A DNA stretch of 64,000 nucleotides from Nodosilinea sp. LEGE 06152 (GTDB lineage Bacteria; Cyanobacteriota; Cyanobacteriia; Phormidesmidales; Phormidesmidaceae): assembly GCF_015207525.1 (NCBI RefSeq), contig NZ_JADEWR010000016.1, forward strand, positions 70,225 to 134,224. The letters run 5' to 3'. The translations under genes were made by a program, and so were the position numbers. The notes under the pieces are model-generated. The model worked only from the letters and a program-made list of their open reading frames with translations. It was not told where the DNA came from and ran no database searches. Positions 42,539 to 51,632 of this stretch are shown here, piece by piece. How positions within the stretch are numbered: the stretch's first letter is position 1; every line of letters begins with the position of its first letter.

Positions 42539-44698
42539 ATGGGAATGCAAGTCTGGCCAGGTCGTCCCCATCCCCTGGGTGCCACCTGGGATGGCACGGG
42601 CACAAACTTCGCCTTGTTTTCAGAAAACGCAACGGCCGTTGAACTCTGTCTGTTTGACGCTGACAACCAGGAAACCCGGATTCGCTTCACCGAGGTTGAC
42701 AACTACGTTTGGCATGGCTACTTAGCCGATGTAAAGCCGGGTCAGCGCTATGGCTTTCGAGTCTATGGCCCCCACAATCCTAGAGCAGGGCAGCGGTTTA
42801 ACCCTAACAAGTTGCTCATTGACCCCTATGCCCGCGCTTTGGACGGCGATGTAGAGTTTGACCCGGCGATCTTTGGCTACGACATTGAGGCCACCGACGA
42901 TCTGGAAAACCTCGATTTATCCTTTTCTGAGGTCGATAGTGCCCCCTTTATGCCCAAAGCAGTGGTGGTTGACCCTGGCTTTGACTGGGAGGGCGATCGC
43001 CCCCTCGACACCCCGTGGCACCGCACTATTATTTACGAAACTCACGTTAAGGGGCTAACCCGGCTCCATCCGGAAGTGCCGGAACCCCTACGAGGCACTT
43101 ACGCTGGCCTGGCTCATCCAGCCATTGTCGAATACCTGGCGCAGCTGGGCATTACGGCGGTGGAACTGTTGCCTGTGCATCACTTCCATGCCTACCCAGG
43201 GCATTTGGCCAACACAGGGTTGCGCAACTACTGGGGCTACGATTCGCTCAACTATTTTGCCCCCTACGGGGGCTATAGCAGCGCAGGGCAAGCCGGTGCC
43301 CAGGTAAACGAGTTTAAACAGATGGTTAAGGCCCTGCACCAGGCAGGCATTGAGGTGATTTTAGACGTGGTCTATAACCACACCGGGGAAGGTAGCCACC
43401 TCGGGCCGACCTTGAGTTTGCGGGGCATCGACAACGCCGCTTACTACCGTTTGGTAGACAATGCCCCTCGCTACTACATGGATTTCACCGGCTGCGGCAA
43501 CTCCCTCAACGTACGCCATCCCCAGATTCTCAAGCTGATTATGGATAGCCTGCGCTACTGGGTGTTGGAGATGCACGTGGATGGCTTTCGCTTCGATCTG
43601 GCCTCGGCGCTGGCTCGAGAGCTCTACGAGGTAGATAGCCTGGCCGCCTTTTTTGACATCATTCACCAAGATCCTGTGCTGTCTACCATCAAACTCATCG
43701 CCGAACCCTGGGATTTAGGGGAGGGCGGCTACCAGGTGGGCAACTTTCCGCTGCTGTGGTCAGAGTGGAACGGCAAATACCGCGACTCCATGCGTGACTT
43801 CTGGCGCGACCACGACTGCCGCCTGGGTGAGTTTGCCTTTCGCATTACCGGCAGTTCAGACCTGTACCAGGCCAACGGCAAGCGCCCCCACGCCAGCATA
43901 AACTTCATTACCTGTCACGACGGCTTTACGCTGCGGGACCTAGTCAGCTACAACGAAAAGCACAACCTGGCCAACCACGAAAATAACCGCGACGGCGAGA
44001 GCTACAACCGCTCCTGGAACTGTGGAGCGGAGGGAGACACAGACGACCCCGAAATTTTGGCCCTGCGGCGGCGACAGCAGCGGAACCTACTGGCCACACT
44101 GTTTTTGTCCCAGGGGGTGCCGATGATACTTGGCGGCGACGAGATTGGTCGCACCCAGCAGGGCAACAACAATACCTACTGCCAAGACAGCCAGCTGTCT
44201 TGGTTTGACTGGAACCTTGATCCGACCCAGGAGGATCAGCTGGCCTTTGTGCGCCAGTTAATCAAGCTGCGCCAGGAGCATCCTGCCTTTGCTCGCCGCC
44301 ACTGGTTTCAAGGACGCGCCATTCACGGTTCTGGGGTACACGATATTGGCTGGTATAACCCTGACGGCAGTGAAATCAGCGTCGATCACTGGCATGACGG
44401 TGCAGCTAAGGCGATCGCAGTCTATCTCAATGGTGAAGAGCTAATGGCGGTTCCCACCGCCGGGCAACGGCTGGTAGACGACAGCTTTTTACTGTTTTTT
44501 AACGCCCAAGCCGATCCCCAGGAGTTTTGGATTCCGCCGGAGGTGAAAAAGAAACGCTGGTCAATGGTGCTAAGCACCAACGAGCCCACTGGCTTCTGCC
44601 AGGGTAAGCAGACGTACACACCGGACAGCGCGATCGCCGTAGCCGACTTTTCGCTGGTCGTGCTGTCTAGCCCTCGGGGTAAAAGCGCCGCACCTTAG
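42539..44698 (+). CDS. glgX: Glycogen debranching enzyme
   Basis: The 719-residue GH13 protein cleaves the alpha-1,6 branches left after glycogen phosphorylase. It has an N-terminal CBM48 domain (residues about 10-100, WPGRPHPLGATWDGTGTNFA) and a catalytic barrel: DVVYNHTGEG, the nucleophile Asp in GFRFDLAS, the acid/base Glu in LIAEPWDLG and HD in TCHDGFTLRD. Length and motifs match the isoamylase-type GlgX. It supplies glucose phosphates for night-time metabolism. An alkyltransferase-like gene starts 3 nt after its stop. Confidence 0.96.
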   Translation: MGMQVWPGRPHPLGATWDGTGTNFALFSENATAVELCLFDADNQETRIRFTEVDNYVWHGYLADVKPGQRYGFRVYGPHNPRAGQRFNPNKLLIDPYARALDGDVEFDPAIFGYDIEATDDLENLDLSFSEVDSAPFMPKAVVVDPGFDWEGDRPLDTPWHRTIIYETHVKGLTRLHPEVPEPLRGTYAGLAHPAIVEYLAQLGITAVELLPVHHFHAYPGHLANTGLRNYWGYDSLNYFAPYGGYSSAGQAGAQVNEFKQMVKALHQAGIEVILDVVYNHTGEGSHLGPTLSLRGIDNAAYYRLVDNAPRYYMDFTGCGNSLNVRHPQILKLIMDSLRYWVLEMHVDGFRFDLASALARELYEVDSLAAFFDIIHQDPVLSTIKLIAEPWDLGEGGYQVGNFPLLWSEWNGKYRDSMRDFWRDHDCRLGEFAFRITGSSDLYQANGKRPHASINFITCHDGFTLRDLVSYNEKHNLANHENNRDGESYNRSWNCGAEGDTDDPEILALRRRQQRNLLATLFLSQGVPMILGGDEIGRTQQGNNNTYCQDSQLSWFDWNLDPTQEDQLAFVRQLIKLRQEHPAFARRHWFQGRAIHGSGVHDIGWYNPDGSEISVDHWHDGAAKAIAVYLNGEELMAVPTAGQRLVDDSFLLFFNAQADPQEFWIPPEVKKKRWSMVLSTNEPTGFCQGKQTYTPDSAIAVADFSLVVLSSPRGKSAAP

Positions 44699-44701
44699 AC
44701 C

Positions 44702-45055
44702 ATGCTCACCTACGAACGAATTTATGCCGTAGTGCGCCAAATTCCTAGGGGCAAGGTCGCCACCTACGGGCAGGTGGCGGAGCTAGCGGGGTTAGTCGGC
44801 AAGCCTCGCCTAGTGGGGTACGCCCTCTACCGAGTCGATACGATGTCCGACGTGCCCTGGCAGCGCGTCATCAACGCGAAGGGTGAGGTATCTGAATCGA
44901 CTCGACGCAACGGCAGTGATTATGTGCAGCGGGCCATGCTAGAGGATGAGGGGGTGGTGTTTGACCGCCGGGGCCGAGTTGACCTCAACCAATATAGATG
45001 GCGCCCGCCCGATCACGTGATCGAGCGGGCGCTGGTAGAGTTTATGGAAGATTAG
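44702..45055 (+). CDS. Alkyltransferase-like DNA-binding protein (ATL)
   Basis: The 117-residue protein is of the O6-alkylguanine-DNA alkyltransferase fold, but the active-site PCHR motif is PWQR at residues 52-55. The reactive cysteine is replaced by tryptophan at position 53, so it cannot accept alkyl groups. Such ATL proteins bind O6-alkylguanine, flip it out and pass the lesion to nucleotide excision repair. IYAVVRQIPRGKVATYGQVA and LVGYALYRV are typical. It follows glgX by 3 nt and is probably co-transcribed, without an evident functional link. Confidence 0.92.
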   Translation: MLTYERIYAVVRQIPRGKVATYGQVAELAGLVGKPRLVGYALYRVDTMSDVPWQRVINAKGEVSESTRRNGSDYVQRAMLEDEGVVFDRRGRVDLNQYRWRPPDHVIERALVEFMED

Positions 45056-45073
45056 GCTAAAGCCACGGTGGGC

Positions 45074-46057
45074 CTAGTCAACCGCCACAGCCACTTCTTC
45101 TTCCACGTAGACGTCTTCGTCTTCGGGTTCATCAACCAGTTCACCCGCCTGCTCAGCGGCCTGACGTCGCATGGCTTCACGGTATTTAGCCGCCATTTCT
45201 TCAGCTTTGTCGTAAACCAGGTCAGGGTTTTTGACCATATCGCCCGGTTCGGGCTCAAGCTGCTTGGTTGACAGGGAGATTCGACCCCGCTCCGCATCTA
45301 GGTCAATGATCATGACCTTGATCTCATCGTTGACGTTGAGCACACTGTGCGGCGTATCGATGTGATCGTGGGAGATCTCAGAGATGTGCAGCAGACCGCT
45401 AACGCCGCCGATGTCGATAAAGGCACCGTAGGGCTTGAGACCACGCACAGCCCCTAGCACAACCTCGCCCACCTGCAGGCCATTCATCTTGCGCTCAACC
45501 AGCGCCCGACGGTGGCTCAGAACAAGCCGATTACGCTCTTCATCAACCTCAAGGAATTTCAAAGGCAGATCTTCGCCCACCAGGTCTTCCTTGGGCTTGC
45601 GGGTGCTGATGTGAGAGCCGGGGATAAAGCCGCGCAGACCCTCAATTCGGACTAGAGCACCACCTCGGTTAGTGGCAAAGACTCCAGAGCGCACCGTAGC
45701 GTCTTCCTGCTGAAGCTGGCGCACCCGCTCCCAAGCGCGCATGTACTCAATGCGACGAATGGATAGGGTTAGCTGGCCATCTTCGTTTTCGTCGGTGAGA
45801 ATAAAGAACTCACGGGTTTCATTGGAGCGCAGCACCTCTTCAGGGTGGTCGACCCGGTTGATCGACATTTCCTGAATGGGTAGATAAGCAGCGGTTTTAG
45901 CACCAATATCAATCAGGGCACCCCTGGGCTCAAGACTAAACACGGTGCCAGAGACGGTATCGCCTGGGTTGAAGTGATAGTCGTACTGGTCTAATAGCGC
46001 GGCAAAGTCTTCGTGTGTAAACCCGATGTCAGCGTCCTTTACGTCCTGATTGAGCAT
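45074..46057 (-). CDS. rpsA: 30S ribosomal protein S1
   Basis: The 327-residue protein has three S1 RNA-binding domains (about 30-100, 115-185 and 198-268), starting with FNPGDTVSGTVFSLEPRGAL and including GAVRGLKPYGAFIDIGGVSG. An acidic tail (EPEDEDVYVEEEVAVAVD) ends it. Cyanobacterial and plastid S1 proteins have three domains rather than the six of E. coli. S1 helps mRNA bind to the small subunit. The terminator is not clear; it converges on the ATL gene with only 18 bp between the stops. Confidence 0.96.
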   Translation of the reverse strand: MLNQDVKDADIGFTHEDFAALLDQYDYHFNPGDTVSGTVFSLEPRGALIDIGAKTAAYLPIQEMSINRVDHPEEVLRSNETREFFILTDENEDGQLTLSIRRIEYMRAWERVRQLQQEDATVRSGVFATNRGGALVRIEGLRGFIPGSHISTRKPKEDLVGEDLPLKFLEVDEERNRLVLSHRRALVERKMNGLQVGEVVLGAVRGLKPYGAFIDIGGVSGLLHISEISHDHIDTPHSVLNVNDEIKVMIIDLDAERGRISLSTKQLEPEPGDMVKNPDLVYDKAEEMAAKYREAMRRQAAEQAGELVDEPEDEDVYVEEEVAVAVD

Positions 46058-46279
46058 GCTAGTGTTGTCCTATTATTTCTCCGTATTACTGCGGTTTCCG
46101 TGTAGACGTACAAAACAATCAACTCAGATATATGACAGTCTGCCCCCACGCAGCAGCGTGCCGACATAGACAGCCCGATAAACCCACAGGATTAAAATTA
46201 TAGCTGAATTGGAGGTGATGTTGATAACTCACCGCTAGGATTGATAAAGTCGACTATTGAGATTGCTGAAACTGCTGCA

Positions 46280-46828
46280 CTATAACGATTGAGCAGAAAC
46301 GACATAATTTGACGATTGGTCAGTTTCGGCCTCGTCTAGGGAGCGGTTCCGGGACGACTCGCTTTGCGAATCGCGTCGCTCGTCTTGCAGCTCGCTCAGC
46401 GTTTCGGCAAAATCGCGAATGCCCTGAAACTGTCGATACACCGAGGCAAACCGCACAAAAGCGACTTCATTTATAGCCTGGAGCTTGGTCAAAACCATTT
46501 CGCCAATTTCGGCACTGGTCACCTCACGGGTAGCGCGCTGCTGCAGTTCAGCCTCAATGTCATCCACGATAGCTTCCATCGCCAGCGACGAAACCGGCGT
46601 TTTTTCACAGGCCCGCACAATGCCTCGCAGCACCTTGGAGCGCTCAAATAATTCTCGATCGTCGCTGCGTTTGATGACGGTAACGGGCACGTACTCAATG
46701 CGTTCGTAGGTGGTAAACCGTCGCTCGCAGCGCAGACACTCCCGCCGTCTGCGAATACTGCGCCCCGCCTCCGCCGATCGTGACTCTAACACTCGATTAT
46801 TTAGGTGCTGACAAAACGGGCAATGCAT
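46280..46828 (-). CDS. nrdR: Transcriptional repressor NrdR
   Basis: NrdR represses ribonucleotide reductase genes when dATP is plentiful. The 182-residue protein has the N-terminal zinc ribbon (MHCPFCQHLNNRVLESR, then CLRCERRFTTYER) and the ATP-cone (VTVIKRSDDRELFERSKVLR). The C-terminal 25 residues are polar and not conserved. The ATG at 46828 is chosen over GTG at 46834. The likely target in this window is nrdJ at 29676-31859, but this must be tested. The gap to rpsA is 222 bp. Confidence 0.95.
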   Translation of the reverse strand: MHCPFCQHLNNRVLESRSAEAGRSIRRRRECLRCERRFTTYERIEYVPVTVIKRSDDRELFERSKVLRGIVRACEKTPVSSLAMEAIVDDIEAELQQRATREVTSAEIGEMVLTKLQAINEVAFVRFASVYRQFQGIRDFAETLSELQDERRDSQSESSRNRSLDEAETDQSSNYVVSAQSL

Positions 46829-46885
46829 AGACACACTCCCAATGGGAGAAGAGTAGCCAAGCCGCCCTTTCTAGCCTGGGAGCTT

Positions 46886-46935
46886 GGGAAAAAATAGAGG
46901 CAAGCCCTTCCTCTGCAGGAAGGGCTTGCCTCTAT
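46886..46935 (-). terminator. Very strong terminator of the psbB-psbT unit
   Basis: Eighteen-bp perfect arms (ATAGAGGCAAGCCCTTCC and its complement) enclose a 6-nt loop. On the minus strand the stem is followed by a run of T. It ends about 100 bp downstream of the psbT stop. Confidence 0.93.
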
Positions 46936-47037
46936 ATTAATTAAATTGTGAGAAAACAATCGAAATGAATCGAAAGTCTCCCTAAAGTTACCGGCAGCCA
47001 AGCGCCCTTACGGCTCTAAAAGACTGTTTCGGCAGGA

Positions 47038-47136
47038 CTAGTCTTTAGGAATACGAGGGGGCTCGCGAAAGGCGATCGCAAAGAACAGCGTGCCAAGAAT
47101 GCAGGCAAAAATGAAGATATAAGCGACAGCTTCCAT
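47038..47136 (-). CDS. psbT: Photosystem II protein PsbT
   Basis: A 32-codon frame encodes MEAVAYIFIFACILGTLFFA followed by IAFREPPRIPKD, the single-helix PsbT subunit at the photosystem II dimer interface. The length and the FREPPRIPK stroma-side end are characteristic. It lies 114 bp downstream of psbB in the same orientation, the usual arrangement, and shares a strong terminator. It is short and easily missed by gene finders. Confidence 0.97.
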   Translation of the reverse strand: MEAVAYIFIFACILGTLFFAIAFREPPRIPKD

Positions 47137-47250
47137 GGTTAAAGAGGCTCCTAATCAACCGGATTATCTTTAGTCTACAAGCATCGTAAGTGAAATGCCC
47201 GACGGATCAAGGGCTATGCTTAACCGCCGGGCAGCTTAACTCACAGGAAA

Positions 47251-48783
47251 CTAAACAGTTTCTTCTTTACGGGTAGACGTATCGCCCACCTTCTGGAAGA
47301 AGCCCCATTCCACCTGTTCGGCAGACAGGTCGGGGTCTACCCCAGCAAACACGTCCCGGAACAGGGTGCGAGACCCGTGCCAGATGTGGCCAAAGAAGAA
47401 CAGCAGGGCAAACACGGCGTGACCGTAGGTAAACCAACCGCGAGTGCTAGTGCGGAATACTCCGTCAGAGCCGAGGGTTTCGCGGTCAAACTCGAAGGGC
47501 TCGCCCAGCTGAGCCTTACGGGCGTAGCGCTTGACCAAGGCAGGTTCGGTAATGGTTTGCCCAGCCAAATCGCCGCCGTAGAAGGTAGCCGTTACCCCAG
47601 TCTGCTCAAAGCTGTACTTGGACTCAGCCCGGCGGAAGGGAATGTCAGCACGGACAACGCCGTCTTTGTCGACCAGCACCACGGGGAAGGTCTCAAAGAA
47701 GTTGGGCAGGCGGCGCACAAAGAGCTCGCGACCTTCCTTATCCTTAAAGACGGGGTGACCTAGCCAGCCCTCGGCAATACCATCGCCCTGGACCATAGGG
47801 CCAACGCGGAACAGACCACCCTTAGCGGGGCTGTTGCCCACGTAGTCGTAGAAGGCGAGCTTTTCTGGAATACCGGCATAGGCATCGGCCAGGGAATACC
47901 CGGCGTTGACATCGGCCTGCACTCGGCGCTGAATCTCTTGCTTAAAGTAGTCGCCATCCCACTGGTAGCGGGTGGGGCCAAAAAGCTCGATGGGAGTAGC
48001 GGCGCTGCCGTACCACATCGTGCCTGCCACCACAAAGGCCGCAAAGAATACCGCCGCAATACTGCTAGAGAGAACGGTTTCGATGTTACCCATACGCAGC
48101 GCTTTGTACAGACGCTGGGGCGGACGCACCGTCAGGTGGAACAGACCAGCAATAATCCCTACAATACCGGCGGCAATGTGGTGAGCCACAATACCACCTG
48201 GGTTGAAGGGGTTAAAGCCAGCGGCACCCCATTCTGGAGCGACTCCCTGCACGTGGCCGGTCAGTCCGTAGGGATCGGAGACCCACATACCAGGCCCCCA
48301 GAGGCCAGTCAGGTGGAAAGCCCCAAAGCCAAAGCAGAGGAGACCCGAGAGAAATAGGTGAATGCCAAACATTTTGGGCAGATCCAGCGCCGGTTCACCG
48401 GTGCGAGGATCGCGGAACAGGTCTAGATCCCAGTAGACCCAGTGCCAGCAGGCAGCCAAAAACAGCAGCCCCGACAGCACGATGTGGGCTGCAGCAACGC
48501 CCTCAAACGACCAAAAGCCAGGGTTAACGGCGGAGGCGCCAGTAACGCTCCAGCCGCCCCAAGACTCAGTCACACCCAGGCGAGCCATGAAGGGCAGCAC
48601 AAACATACCCTGCCGCCACATGGGGTTCAGCACGGGATCGCTGGGGTCAAAGGTGGATAGTTCAAACAGGGCCATCGAGCCGGCCCAGCCAGCTACTAGA
48701 GCCGTATGCATTAGGTGTACAGCAATCAGTCGCCCGGGATCGTTTACGACGACCGTGTGTACCCGGTACCAGGGTAGTCCCAT
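47251..48783 (-). CDS. psbB: Photosystem II CP47 chlorophyll protein
   Basis: CP47 is the inner antenna of photosystem II. The 510-residue protein starts MGLPWYRVHTVVVNDPGRLI and has six transmembrane helices with the chlorophyll-binding His residues spread along them, and a large lumenal loop (about 255-450). It ends with a polar tail (TSTRKEETV). Length and sequence are standard. psbT follows in the same direction. The divergent ferredoxin gene begins 366 bp upstream. Confidence 0.98.
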   Translation of the reverse strand: MGLPWYRVHTVVVNDPGRLIAVHLMHTALVAGWAGSMALFELSTFDPSDPVLNPMWRQGMFVLPFMARLGVTESWGGWSVTGASAVNPGFWSFEGVAAAHIVLSGLLFLAACWHWVYWDLDLFRDPRTGEPALDLPKMFGIHLFLSGLLCFGFGAFHLTGLWGPGMWVSDPYGLTGHVQGVAPEWGAAGFNPFNPGGIVAHHIAAGIVGIIAGLFHLTVRPPQRLYKALRMGNIETVLSSSIAAVFFAAFVVAGTMWYGSAATPIELFGPTRYQWDGDYFKQEIQRRVQADVNAGYSLADAYAGIPEKLAFYDYVGNSPAKGGLFRVGPMVQGDGIAEGWLGHPVFKDKEGRELFVRRLPNFFETFPVVLVDKDGVVRADIPFRRAESKYSFEQTGVTATFYGGDLAGQTITEPALVKRYARKAQLGEPFEFDRETLGSDGVFRTSTRGWFTYGHAVFALLFFFGHIWHGSRTLFRDVFAGVDPDLSAEQVEWGFFQKVGDTSTRKEETV

Positions 48784-49149
48784 TGACTACGCTCCTCCTC
48801 TAGGTAAAACAGTAATGTTTTGTGGAATTGTCTTAAGCATGGCCAGATACTGATTAGCCTATCAGAATCAGGCTCCCAGAACCGCCCCAATTGACGCCAT
48901 TATCCCGGTGCTGCCCCCGGTGTTACCGATGGGCCACGCCGTTGTTGGATGCTGAATCATTTGGTACAGATGAGATGTAACAATGAAATTACTTAACGAA
49001 GTGTAACCAGTCCGAATTGCCCTCGCAAGCAGCTTTACCGTTAGGCGGCGGCGATCGCCAACAACTGCGGTGCAGAAAAACTCAGGCTTGGCGGCCAAAG
49101 GCTTGATCTACCGCCATTATCGACGCAGAACGCAAAGGAGATTTCCCTG
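48784..49149. other. Divergent promoter region between psbB and the ferredoxin gene
   Basis: The 366-bp gap has no open frame of note. AAAGGAGA at 49132 is the ribosome site of the ferredoxin gene. psbB regulatory elements should lie near 48790-48990. I see no hairpin with a T-run and no known riboswitch. Confidence 0.5.
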
Positions 49150-49488
49150 ATGGCTAATGTTAAGTTTGTTAACGAAGGCAGCGAGATGAACGTTGCCGAC
49201 GGGGCCAACCTGCGGTTTAAGGCACTAGAAAACCGCATCGACATCTACACCTTTAGCGGCAAGTTGATGAACTGTGGCGGCTATGGCCAGTGCGGCACCT
49301 GCGTTGTGGATGTGGTGGCGGGCGGCGAAAATCTTTCGCCCCGAACTCAGGTAGAGGAGCGCAAGTTGAAGAAGTGGCCTGAAAGCTGCCGACTGGCCTG
49401 TCAGGCTACGGTGCATGGGCCGGTTTCAGTGGTAACCAAACCCAATCGCAAAGCCAAGGCATCACCTAAGGCCTCTAAAAGTGCCTAG
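49150..49488 (+). CDS. 2Fe-2S ferredoxin of the psbB-psbM locus
   Basis: The 112-residue protein has a beta-grasp ferredoxin fold with cluster cysteines in MNCGGYGQCGTC and a fourth in ESCRLACQ. It differs from photosynthetic PetF ferredoxins (spacing and a basic tail, KPNRKAKASPKASKSA). In many cyanobacteria a ferredoxin of this kind sits next to psbB and psbM, so a link to photosystem II biogenesis or protection is likely but unproven. The ribosome site AAAGGAG is good. psbM follows after 167 bp. Confidence 0.88.
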   Translation: MANVKFVNEGSEMNVADGANLRFKALENRIDIYTFSGKLMNCGGYGQCGTCVVDVVAGGENLSPRTQVEERKLKKWPESCRLACQATVHGPVSVVTKPNRKAKASPKASKSA

Positions 49489-49654
49489 GGATCTACCTGG
49501 ATAGACCCTCGATAGGCGTGGTTTTGGCTAAAGCCCTGTGTTTCTGGTCGGGCATTCTCATCGGGTAGAGTGATATCCTAAGGTCATCAGAGTTTTTGGT
49601 CATTTAGAGCCAATGTTCTGAGGCGACGTTGTTGGGTTGAGAGTAGAGGCAAGC

Positions 49655-49765
49655 ATGGAAGTTAATAAACTTGGTTTTGTAGCCAGCATTCTCTTTGTGC
49701 TGGTGCCGACGGTTTTTCTGCTGATTTTGTACATTCAAACGTCCAGTAAGCAAACGGGTTCGTAG
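49655..49765 (+). CDS. psbM: Photosystem II protein PsbM
   Basis: A 36-codon frame starting at the ATG at 49655, behind TAGAGG, encodes MEVNKLGFVASILFVLVPTV followed by FLLILYIQTSSKQTGS. PsbM is a single-helix subunit at the photosystem II dimer interface. The VPTxFLLILYxxT pattern identifies it. It has its own terminator 77 bp downstream and lies next to the ferredoxin and CP47 genes. Confidence 0.97.
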   Translation: MEVNKLGFVASILFVLVPTVFLLILYIQTSSKQTGS

Positions 49766-49841
49766 CCTGTTGTCAGGTCTGGTTTGTACTGGGTCGCTTA
49801 GAGTCAGTGGACCAGCCTCTAGGGGTTAGGTGTAGTCTTGA

Positions 49842-49868
49842 AGCGCTGGGCTAACCGGCGCTTTTTTT
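49842..49868 (+). terminator. Terminator of psbM
   Basis: The arms AGCGCTGG and CCGGCGCT (one T-G pair) enclose a 5-nt loop and are followed by seven T. Confidence 0.87.
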
Positions 49869-49928
49869 GGTATCTTGGCGGCTTTGAAATCGCGTCCGCA
49901 GCCGCGATCGCACAACTCTATCAAACCC

Positions 49929-50705
49929 ATGACGTACTGTTTAGGCATTTTGGTGAAGGAGGGGTTGGTGCTGGCCGCCGACTCGCGCACCAATGCCGGC
50001 GTAGACTATATTTCGTCGTACCGCAAACTATTTGAGTTTTCGAAGCCCGGCGATCGCACCCTGTTGCTCTGCACGTCGGGCAATTTGTCAATTACCCAGG
50101 CGGTGGTGCAGCAGTTGAGCCAGGACATTAAGTGCGATCGCAAGCCCAATCTGCACAGTCTGCCAACGCTCTACGATGTAGCCCGCTACCTGGGAGATCA
50201 AATTCGTGCGCTGCAAAAGGCCGACCGCCCCTGGCTGGAGCAGGACAAAATTGACTTTCGGTGCAGCTTTCTGCTGGGCGGGCAGGTGCAGGGGGAAGCG
50301 CCGCAGCTATTTTTGGTCTATAGCCAGGGCAACTGCATTCAGGCCACCCCCGAGACGCCGTTTTTGCAAATCGGCGAAACCAAGTATGGCAAGCCCATTT
50401 TAGACAGAACCTTAGGGTTTGATACGCCCCTCGACGCAGTAGCTAAGTGCGCGCTGCTCTCGATTGATTCAACCATGCGATCGAACCTGTCGGTGGGGCC
50501 ACCCATTCATATGGTGATGTACGAGGCTAACAGCTTTGAGGTTCGCCACCGTGCAAAGTTTCAGGCGGGCGACCCCTACTTAATTAAGATGCGTAAGCAT
50601 TGGGAGGTGGCCCTGCGGGAGGCATCGTTGACTATGCCCGATATCTCTTGGAACCAGGAGGATGCACTTTCACCCCTGGGCATCGCCGATCTGGGGGATG
50701 CCTAG
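49929..50705 (+). CDS. Proteasome-type peptidase, Anbu family
   Basis: The 258-residue protein begins MTYCLGILVKEGLVLAADSR. Removal of Met exposes the Thr nucleophile, and Asp in AADSRT and a Lys further in (YRKL) complete the site, as in 20S proteasome beta subunits. TYCLGI and AGVDYISSYRKLFEF are typical of Anbu, an ancestral relative of the proteasome. Anbu often lies beside a transglutaminase, an alpha-E protein and an ATP-grasp protein; none is present here. The ATG at 49929 is required to place the Thr first. The ORF extension upstream is rejected. Confidence 0.92.
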   Translation: MTYCLGILVKEGLVLAADSRTNAGVDYISSYRKLFEFSKPGDRTLLLCTSGNLSITQAVVQQLSQDIKCDRKPNLHSLPTLYDVARYLGDQIRALQKADRPWLEQDKIDFRCSFLLGGQVQGEAPQLFLVYSQGNCIQATPETPFLQIGETKYGKPILDRTLGFDTPLDAVAKCALLSIDSTMRSNLSVGPPIHMVMYEANSFEVRHRAKFQAGDPYLIKMRKHWEVALREASLTMPDISWNQEDALSPLGIADLGDA

Positions 50706-50735
50706 GCTGAGGTTAGAGGGGCGCGAACGGTCAGA

Positions 50736-51542
50736 TCAGTAGTCGAGAACGTTCTCGACTAGGGCGGCGGGAGTAGTTTGCCTGAGCTGAAAGGTAAGGG
50801 GCTGGTGAATGGGGGATTGCACCGCGATCGCGGCCCAATAGCCTGCTGTCGGTTGCCACTGATACAGCTGGCCTGGGTGCTGTGGCCAATCGGTAGCGAC
50901 GCCCGTGGCCGCTAGCGTCGAAGTCGGTGCCGCAGCATCTAGCGTCAGTTCTAGGGTTTGCATCGAGTCGGCAATGCCTAAACCCAGCGCTTTGAGGCAG
51001 GCTTCTTTGCCTGTCCAGTAGCGCAGAAAGCGATGGTCGGCCTGGGGATGGCCCAGGGTCAGCACCGTCTTGGCCTCGGTCGGGGTGAGGCAGCGGCGGC
51101 ACAACCCCGACAGCTGCGTTAGATAGCGCAGTTGCTCCAGGTCAACTCCGATCGCCCTGACGGTTGGTGCCACACTCACTCCGACCAGCAGCCACGTACC
51201 GCTGTGGGAAAGATTGAAGGTTAGCGCCTGGCGGTCGGAGGCTCTGGAATGGGGGCTAAAGGCAAGTTCTGGTTTACCGCGCGGCCCGTAGGTAAAACGC
51301 AATTTACCGGGAGTTTGTCCGGTGTAGCGGCTGAGCAGGTGGCGTAAGCAGCCCCTGCTGAGGACAAAGCTACGCCGGGCAGCAGGAATACGACGGTGCT
51401 GGAGTTGGGCCTGTTCATCGACAGCTAGGACTTTCTCTAAACTCTCCAACACGCTTGTTTCGACCGTATCGGTCGCAATGAGCCAGAGGTCAATGACAGC
51501 GGAGTTGGGAGCAGAGGGCGGCTCTTGGTCTGGCTCGGGCAT
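50736..51542 (-). CDS. 4'-phosphopantetheinyl transferase (Sfp type)
   Basis: The enzyme attaches phosphopantetheine to carrier proteins of fatty acid, polyketide or peptide synthases. The 268-residue protein shows GVDLEQL and YWTGKEACLKALG, the metal and CoA-binding motifs of the superfamily, and KLRFTYGPRGKPEL upstream. Length and order match Sfp/HetI-type enzymes. The ATG at 51542 is preferred; the open frame upstream to 51671 overlaps the NDH-2 gene and is not conserved in kind. No synthase gene is in the window. Confidence 0.9.
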   Translation of the reverse strand: MPEPDQEPPSAPNSAVIDLWLIATDTVETSVLESLEKVLAVDEQAQLQHRRIPAARRSFVLSRGCLRHLLSRYTGQTPGKLRFTYGPRGKPELAFSPHSRASDRQALTFNLSHSGTWLLVGVSVAPTVRAIGVDLEQLRYLTQLSGLCRRCLTPTEAKTVLTLGHPQADHRFLRYWTGKEACLKALGLGIADSMQTLELTLDAAAPTSTLAATGVATDWPQHPGQLYQWQPTAGYWAAIAVQSPIHQPLTFQLRQTTPAALVENVLDY

Positions 51543-51632
51543 GGATGGGGGAGGGGCGATCGCGAGAGAAGAACCTAGCGCTATTGTGCAGCAAGCTGGG
51601 CATCCTGGGCACAGCCCCGCTGTCATCGCCCT

